Assembly (NCBI GenBank): GCA_026786225.1
Contig: JAJAYN010000288.1
Coordinates: forward strand, 1 to 9,024
Reading direction: 5' to 3'
Source of the DNA: Burkholderiales bacterium
GTDB lineage: Bacteria; Pseudomonadota; Gammaproteobacteria; Burkholderiales; Usitatibacteraceae
Length of the DNA stretch: 9,024 nucleotides
The stretch's first letter is position 1, and each line of letters starts with the position of its first letter. Below are positions 5,035 through 9,024 of the stretch, piece after piece. Below the pieces are notes generated by a model. It was not told where the DNA came from. It saw nothing but the letters and a program-made list of their open reading frames with translations, and did not search any database. Made by a program: the position numbers and the translations under genes.

Positions 5035-7278
5035 TTATTGTTTGACGCAGTCGATGTAGTACGCGAGGTTGCCATCGCGTTCTGTCTCGACCAGGCCATG
5101 GATATCGGTTTCAAAACCGGCAAATTTGCCATTGAATTCTCGCGCAAAACGCAAATATTGCACAATCGTTTTGTTAAAGCGCTCGCCCGGAATCAGCAGC
5201 GGAATGCCAGGTGGGTACGGCGTGAGCAGCACGCTGGCAATGCGGCCTTCGAGATCGTCAATACCGACGCGATCAATCTCGCGATGCGCAAGCCTCGCGT
5301 AGGCATCGGCAGGTTTCATGGCCGGCTGCATATCGGATAAATACATTTCCGTCGTCAGCCTGGCCACATCGTTGGCCTTGTACATGTCGTGAATCTGCTG
5401 GCACAGATCCTTCAGCCCGACGCGCTCGTAACGCGGCTGCGTGGCCACGAACTCAGGCAGGATTTTCCACATCGGCTGATTCTTGTCGTAGTCGTCCTTG
5501 AACTGCTGCAATGCCGTCAGTAACGTATTCCAGCGGCCCTTGGTGATACCGATGGTGAACATGATAAAGAACGAATAAAGCCCCGTCTTCTCCACGATCA
5601 CACCGTGTTCGGCGAGGAATTTGGTCACGATGGAAGCGGGTATGCCGGTCTTGGCAAATTTGCCGGAAACGTCCAGCCCGGGGGTAATGATCGTGGACTT
5701 GATCGGATCGAGCATATTGAAGCCCGATGCCATATTGCCAAAGCCGTGCCACTTGTCATTGGTTTTAAGCACCCAGTCTTCGCGGGAACCGATACCCTCG
5801 TTGGTAAGCTTGTCCGGCCCCCACACCTTGAACCACCAATCCTTGCCCCATTCGTCATCCACCTTGCGCATGGCGCGGCGGAAATCGAGCGCTTCCGAAA
5901 TCGATTCCTCCACCAGTGCATGTCCACCCGGCTGTTCCATCATTGCCGCCGACACGTCGCAAGACGCGATGATCGCGTATTGCGGCGAGGTCGAGCTATG
6001 CATGAGGTAGGCCTCGTTGAAGGTCGTCTTGTCGAGCTTTCTGTTTTCGGATTCCTGCACGATGATTTGCGAGGCCTGCGAAATGCCGGCGAGCAATTTG
6101 TGCGTAGAGTGCGTGGCAAAAATCATCCCGTCTTTGGAGCGCGGTCTGTCCTTGCCGATGGCGTGCATGTTCTTATAGAAATCATGGAATGTGGCATGCG
6201 GCAACCAAGCCTCGTCGAAGTGCAACGTATCGATGCGATCGCCCAGCACATCTTTCAACATCTCCACGTTGTAGAGCACGCCGTCGTAAGTCGACTGCGT
6301 AATCGTGAGGATGCGCGGCTTGGATTTCTTGTCGGCGATAAAGGGATTGGCGTCGATTTTTTTCTGGATACTCGCTTCGCTGAATTCACTCAGCGGAATC
6401 GGCCCGATGATGCCAAGGTGATTGCGCGTCGGCATCAGGAACACCGGATTGGCACCCGTCATGATGATGGCGTGGAGGATCGAGACGTGACAGTTGCGAT
6501 CCACCACCACCGTATCGCCCGGTGCCACGTTCGCGTGCCAGACCATTTTGTTCGAGGTTGATGTGCCGTTGGTGACGAAGAAGCAATGGTCGGCGTTGAA
6601 AATGCGCGCAGCATTGCGTTCGGACGCAGCGACTGGGCCGGTGTGATCGAGCAACTGCCCCAACTCATCAACGGCGTTGCATACGTCCGCGCGGAGCATG
6701 TTCTCACCAAAAAACTGATGGAACATCTGACCTACCGGTGACTTCAGGAACGCGACACCACCCGAGTGACCGGGGCAATGCCAGGAGTAAGAACCGTCCT
6801 GCGCGTAATGAATGAGCGCGCGGAAGAACGGCGGCGCCAGTGAATCGAGATACGATTTCGCTTCACGGATGATGTGGCGCGCCACGAATTCGGGCGTGTC
6901 TTCAAACATGTGAATGAAGCCGTGCAGCTCGCGCAGGATATCGTTGGGAATGTGTTGCGAGGTACGCGTTTCGCCGTAGAGGTAGATCGGCACTTCGGCA
7001 TTCTTGAAACGCACTTCTTCGATGAAGGCACGCACGCGCAGCACGGCGGGATCGATCTCGGGGCCGGGCGTGAACTCTTCATCGTCGATGGAAAGGATGA
7101 ATGCCGACGCGCGGCTTTGCTGCTGCGCAAACTGCGACAGATTGCCGTAGCTCGTTGCGCCCAGCACTTCCATGCCCTCTTTTTCGATTGCGTCCGCGAG
7201 CGCACGGATGCCAAGGCCCGAAGCATTCTCGGAACGAAAATCCTCGTCGATGATGACGATGGGAAAGCGAAATTTCAT
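5035..7278 (-). CDS. Class I Orn/Lys/Arg decarboxylase (arginine or lysine decarboxylase, PLP-dependent)
   Basis: The 747 residues match the length of inducible AdiA/CadA-type enzymes. An N-terminal receiver-like wing (about 1-130, IVIIDEDF onward) precedes the PLP fold (about 145-580) and a C-terminal domain (about 610-740, with TPYPPGIPLLIPGERF). In the PLP fold, HCPGH is at 167-171, FFVTNGTSTSNK at 233-244, HFDEAW with D355 contacts the cofactor, and ATHSTHKLL carries the PLP lysine K394. The enzyme removes CO2 from a basic amino acid, giving agmatine, cadaverine or putrescine and using up a proton. The motif FATHSTHKLL is AdiA-like, while IPASIVTKFLAEHGVIVEKTG is lysine-decarboxylase-like, so the substrate is unresolved. 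AGGAAA lies about 6 bases before the ATG. No antiporter gene is adjacent, which leaves an acid-resistance role open. Confidence 0.95.
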   Translation of the reverse strand: MKFRFPIVIIDEDFRSENASGLGIRALADAIEKEGMEVLGATSYGNLSQFAQQQSRASAFILSIDDEEFTPGPEIDPAVLRVRAFIEEVRFKNAEVPIYLYGETRTSQHIPNDILRELHGFIHMFEDTPEFVARHIIREAKSYLDSLAPPFFRALIHYAQDGSYSWHCPGHSGGVAFLKSPVGQMFHQFFGENMLRADVCNAVDELGQLLDHTGPVAASERNAARIFNADHCFFVTNGTSTSNKMVWHANVAPGDTVVVDRNCHVSILHAIIMTGANPVFLMPTRNHLGIIGPIPLSEFSEASIQKKIDANPFIADKKSKPRILTITQSTYDGVLYNVEMLKDVLGDRIDTLHFDEAWLPHATFHDFYKNMHAIGKDRPRSKDGMIFATHSTHKLLAGISQASQIIVQESENRKLDKTTFNEAYLMHSSTSPQYAIIASCDVSAAMMEQPGGHALVEESISEALDFRRAMRKVDDEWGKDWWFKVWGPDKLTNEGIGSREDWVLKTNDKWHGFGNMASGFNMLDPIKSTIITPGLDVSGKFAKTGIPASIVTKFLAEHGVIVEKTGLYSFFIMFTIGITKGRWNTLLTALQQFKDDYDKNQPMWKILPEFVATQPRYERVGLKDLCQQIHDMYKANDVARLTTEMYLSDMQPAMKPADAYARLAHREIDRVGIDDLEGRIASVLLTPYPPGIPLLIPGERFNKTIVQYLRFAREFNGKFAGFETDIHGLVETERDGNLAYYIDCVKQ

Positions 7279-7319
7279 GGGGTTTCCTGGAGGCGGGAAG
7301 TCAAGATGGCGAGCGGCGG

Positions 7320-7348
7320 ATTATACGGCAGCGGCAATCCAGGCGGCA
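7320..7348 (-). promoter_or_regulatory. Possible promoter of the decarboxylase gene
   Basis: A perfect minus-strand TATAAT lies at 7320-7325 in the 90-base gap between the pseudouridine synthase stop and the decarboxylase ATG, giving a start near 7313. The -35 region at the right distance (TGCCGC, 7343-7348) is poor, so an activator may be needed. Confidence 0.45.
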
Positions 7349-7368
7349 GTAACATGCAGTAACGGCAT

Positions 7369-8109
7369 CTAGAAGCCCTCATCCGCGCGCAGATACCGCC
7401 ACTGCCCCATCGGCAAATCGCCAAGCATGACCCGTCCGATGCGGATGCGCTTCAATCCGACCACGCGCAGCCCGACCAATTCGCACATGCGCCGAATCTG
7501 TCGCTTTTTGCCTTCGCGCAGAATGAAATTAAGCTGATCCTCATTCTGCCAGCGGACCTTGGCCGGTTTCAGCGCCTTGCCGTCGAGCGAGAGCCCGTGA
7601 TTGAGCCGCTTCAAATCGTCCGGCGACAGCTTGCCCTCCACGCGCACCAGATATTCCTTGTCCATATCGGCATCCTCACCAATGAGCTGCTTGGCGACAC
7701 GTCCATCCTGTGTCAGCACGAGCAGCCCGGTGGAATCGATATCAAGCCGCCCGGCAGGTGCCAATTCCTTCAGGTGTTCGCGTTTGAATTCGACGGTCTC
7801 GCCCTGCATCTGGTTTTCTGGCACCACCAGCATGATCGCAGGCTTGTATCCGGGCTCAGGCTGGCTGGAGACGTAACCGATGGGCTTGTTCAGCAGCACC
7901 GTCATGCGCCCGTCCTGGGTCGCCGCTGCGGCGCGATCGAGTTTCACGGTTACCGTCGGCAACACTTTGATGCCCAATTCACTCACGCGCACGCCATCGA
8001 CAAACACCCATCCCCGCGCGATGTATTCGTCGGCTTCGCGGCGTGAACATATGCCGCGCTCGGACATCAGCTTTGAAAGTCGCAGAGGTTCTGAATTTTC
8101 CATTTTCAT
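7369..8109 (-). CDS. RluF/RsuA-family rRNA pseudouridine synthase
   Basis: The product has 246 residues. The N-terminal S4 RNA-binding domain (about 9-55) reads LSKLMSERGICSRREADEYI..VFVDG. The catalytic domain carries LNKPIGYVSS (73-82), AGRLDIDSTGLLVLT with catalytic D123, and the C-terminal signature GKKRQIRRMCE. Such enzymes isomerise one uridine in ribosomal RNA. The CSRREADEYI stretch and the overall layout are closest to RluF (23S rRNA position 2604 in E. coli), but the exact site is not provable here. Two ATGs lie close together (8109 and 8103); GGA just before 8109 is better spaced for 8103, so translation may start two codons later. It is divergent from the tRNA gene. Confidence 0.92.
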   Translation of the reverse strand: MKMENSEPLRLSKLMSERGICSRREADEYIARGWVFVDGVRVSELGIKVLPTVTVKLDRAAAATQDGRMTVLLNKPIGYVSSQPEPGYKPAIMLVVPENQMQGETVEFKREHLKELAPAGRLDIDSTGLLVLTQDGRVAKQLIGEDADMDKEYLVRVEGKLSPDDLKRLNHGLSLDGKALKPAKVRWQNEDQLNFILREGKKRQIRRMCELVGLRVVGLKRIRIGRVMLGDLPMGQWRYLRADEGF

Positions 8110-8132
8110 TCCATTTCTAAACAGCCGCTAGT

Positions 8133-8162
8133 TTGACCGAACAAGGGCGATTATGCTTAAAT
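8133..8162 (+). promoter_or_regulatory. Likely promoter of tRNA-Val
   Basis: TTGACC (8133-8138, 5 of 6) and TTAAAT (8157-8162, 4 of 6) are 18 bases apart, followed by a GC-rich discriminator (CCGCCC) typical of stable-RNA promoters. The predicted start is near 8169, 12 bases before the tRNA. AAGGGCG (8143-8149) and CGCCCTT (8164-8170) form a perfect inverted repeat around the -10 element, perhaps an operator or chance. Confidence 0.5.
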
Positions 8163-8180
8163 CCGCCCTTCAAACCACGT

Positions 8181-8255
8181 GGGTGGTTAGCTCAGCGGTA
8201 GAGCACTGCCTTCACACGGCAGGGGTCACTGGTTCGAACCCAGTACCGCCCACCA
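8181..8255 (+). tRNA. tRNA-Val (anticodon CAC)
   Basis: All arms fold. The acceptor GGGTGGT (8181-8187) pairs with ACCGCCC, with one G.U. The D-arm contains AGCTCAGCGGTAGAGC. The anticodon stem CTGCC/GGCAG encloses the loop TTCACAC, so the anticodon is CAC (reads GUG). The T-arm is ACTGG-TTCGAAC-CCAGT. The discriminator is A, and CCA (8253-8255) is encoded. Confidence 0.97.
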
Positions 8256-8260
8256 ATGAA

Positions 8261-8284
8261 AAACGGCACTTTTGAGTGCCGTTT
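8261..8284 (+). terminator. Intrinsic terminator after tRNA-Val
   Basis: AAACGGCACT (8261-8270), loop TTTG and AGTGCCGTTT (8275-8284) form a perfect 10-bp stem, followed by CAATTT. It begins 5 bases after the tRNA CCA end. The last stem bases and the downstream Ts give a modest U-rich tail. It could also act for minus-strand transcripts from the toxin-antitoxin remnant. Confidence 0.75.
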
Positions 8285-8329
8285 CAATTTGAGTATGACA
8301 AAGTGCAGTCGAGGGCTGCCTATCTGTAT

Positions 8330-8458
8330 TTAGCGGAAAGTGGACCTTGGTTTCTCGCTAACGAGACAGCAACCGGCTTCGCATTGTTTCGCCATCGAAC
8401 ACGGTGCGCGGACCGCAGGTTCCGGGAAATTCTCATCCAGCAGTAACCGAACGCTCAA
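8330..8458 (-). pseudogene. Truncated DUF5615 (PIN-like) toxin remnant
   Basis: Reading from a TTG that overlaps the antitoxin stop (TTGA), the frame gives SVRLLLDENFPEPAVRA, the characteristic start of DUF5615 PIN-like toxins, with the first acidic residues (D, E). After that it continues with unrelated sequence (PCSMAKQCEAGCCLVSEK...) and stops at 42 residues, against about 110-120 for intact members. The later catalytic acids are absent, so it should be inactive. The position directly after a DUF433 gene is the normal gene order of this toxin-antitoxin type. A deletion or insertion after about residue 18 is the likely cause. Confidence 0.72.
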
Positions 8459-8694
8459 GCCGCTACCTTGCGCACTGCCACAAAAGATTGCTCTTTGAAC
8501 AACTCCGCCGCAAATGAGAGCGCGGCTAGCACGTCCTGACGTGTAACGCGCGGGTACGAGGCCAAAATATCGTCCGTCGACCAGCCATCCGCAACGCGAT
8601 CCAGAATCATTTCTACGGAAATGCGTGTGCCTTTGATTCGTGGCTTGCCCGACAACGTTTCCGGGTCTGTGGTGATGCGGTCTTTCCAGTCCAT
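8455..8694 (-). CDS. DUF433 family antitoxin
   Basis: The product has 79 residues. The family hallmark GKPRIKGTRI is at residues 16-25, followed by the helix-turn-helix-like region (VADGWSTDDILASYPRVTRQDVLAAL, about 34-59). DUF433 proteins are usually the antitoxin partners of DUF5615 PIN-like toxins, and the remnant of such a toxin follows with a 4-base overlap. AAAGG lies about 7 bases before the ATG. The gene appears intact although its toxin is broken, so it is probably an orphan antitoxin now. Confidence 0.9.
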   Translation of the reverse strand: MDWKDRITTDPETLSGKPRIKGTRISVEMILDRVADGWSTDDILASYPRVTRQDVLAALSFAAELFKEQSFVAVRKVAA

Positions 8695-8696
8695 GT

Positions 8697-8825
8697 TTAT
8701 GCCTTTCGAGTAAGCCTTGCATCTTTTGCGGCATTAACTATCTTCCCTGCTTTGAGTGCCGCGCCATCGAAAAGCACAGTATAAGCGTCGAAGCTGCGAG
8801 GGGCTAGCGTGCGGTCACGTCTCAT
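8697..8825 (-). CDS. Small hypothetical protein, 42 aa, upstream of the DUF433 gene
   Basis: An ATG at 8825 opens a 42-codon frame starting MRRDRTLAPRSFDAYTVLFD and ending LTRKA, closed by TAA only 2 bases before the antitoxin ATG. An in-frame TAG lies four codons before the ATG, so the start is fixed. The composition is protein-like (basic ends, FDAYTVLFDGAALKAGKIV in the middle), and GGAACGGAAA just upstream could bind ribosomes. I do not recognise the family. It may be a third member of the toxin-antitoxin operon, a leader peptide, or the tail of an older gene. Confidence 0.45.
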   Translation of the reverse strand: MRRDRTLAPRSFDAYTVLFDGAALKAGKIVNAAKDARLTRKA

Positions 8826-8864
8826 TTTCCGTTCCGCCTAACAACACCAGGCAACACCAAGCGT

Positions 8865-8904
8865 TCAGTGTCCAATTTTTCTCGTCGAAAAAAATCGACA
8901 CTGA
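8865..8904. repeat. Hairpin TCAGTGTC/GACACTGA, possible mobile-element end
   Basis: TCAGTGTC (8865-8872) and GACACTGA (8897-8904) are perfect inverted repeats, with an inner ATTTTT/AAAAAT stem (8875-8880 with 8890-8895). There is no T-tail, so it is not a normal terminator. GTGTC-plus-T-run repeats near the end of an element resemble, from memory, the repeated terminal sequences of some IS21-like elements. This is a weak assignment. Confidence 0.4.
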
Positions 8905-8947
8905 CCCTCATGTCACTCGGTTAAGCCCCTGACGCCCCGGGAGACGG

Positions 8948-9024
8948 TGGGCTGAACACTTCTGATGGTGGTAGGCTTTTGTTGCGAAACGAAAGTCACC
9001 ATTGACAGGAGGTCAGCCCAAATG
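8948..9024 (+). promoter_or_regulatory. Structured leader with strong ribosome-binding site and start codon of a gene leaving the window
   Basis: AGGAGG (9007-9012) is a perfect Shine-Dalgarno sequence 9 bases before the ATG at 9022-9024; the gene itself is outside. The leader folds as TGGGCTGA (8948-8955) with TCAGCCCA (9013-9020), then TGATGGTG (8963-8970) with CACCATTG (8997-9004, two G.U), then CTTTTGTT (8976-8983) with AACGAAAG (8988-8995, one U.G), capped by the GNRA tetraloop GCGA. The outer stem lies between the Shine-Dalgarno site and the ATG, so folding should affect translation. With the hairpin at 8865-8904 this suggests a transposase leader, but the product is unseen. Confidence 0.5.

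Noticed and set aside
5605..6561. 318-codon plus-strand ORF
   Set aside because: It is antisense to the decarboxylase, whose frame contains all family motifs. It is a GC-bias shadow without protein-like composition.
8181..8255. tRNA-Val as an integration site for the accessory genes downstream
   Set aside because: No second copy of the tRNA 3' end and no integrase gene are visible in the remaining 770 bases.

Overview
The window looks like a chromosomal piece of a betaproteobacterium, most likely Burkholderiales or a relative. This rests on the Bug/TctC-type periplasmic binding protein, the 337-aa conserved hypothetical (DUF6352-like), a class I basic amino acid decarboxylase of the Burkholderiales type, and REP-like repeats of the TTCGA..CTCAG..CGAACGG kind. 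Family assignments are from memory of motifs; no search was run.

Layout. 1-872 (minus) is a tripartite tricarboxylate transporter binding protein, cut by the window edge. 873-1458 has no protein gene but is the richest non-coding stretch. On the minus strand it holds a near-consensus sigma-54 promoter with NtrC-like sites upstream. Its predicted start is the first base of a perfect 9-bp hairpin, followed by a CU-rich anti-Shine-Dalgarno segment and an intrinsic terminator: a candidate nitrogen-regulated small RNA of about 76 nt. Next to it, 1222-1459 is a nested set of inverted repeats: a 19-bp closing stem, a 118-nt hairpin and two short hairpins. All six of the wobble pairs in the closing stem and main hairpin are G.U only when read on the plus strand. 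1459-3423 (minus) is a likely operon: conserved hypothetical, 80-aa hypothetical, PlsC-like acyltransferase. 3493-3652 is a compound REP-like palindrome. 3882-4523 (plus) is a ribbon-helix-helix antitoxin and PIN toxin pair. 4614-7278 (minus) is a class I Orn/Lys/Arg decarboxylase followed by a single-domain response regulator. 7369-8109 (minus) is an RluF/RsuA-type rRNA pseudouridine synthase. 8181-8255 (plus) is tRNA-Val(CAC) with promoter and terminator. 8330-8825 (minus) is a three-gene toxin-antitoxin-like unit: a 42-aa small ORF, a DUF433 antitoxin and a truncated DUF5615 toxin. 8865-9024 looks like the left end of a mobile element: a hairpin, a structured leader and a perfect AGGAGG site before an ATG at the last three bases.

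The core genes look ordinary and vertically inherited. The accessory parts cluster at 3490-4610 and after the tRNA. The two most unusual objects are the sigma-54/NtrC small-RNA candidate and the nested inverted-repeat element beside it.
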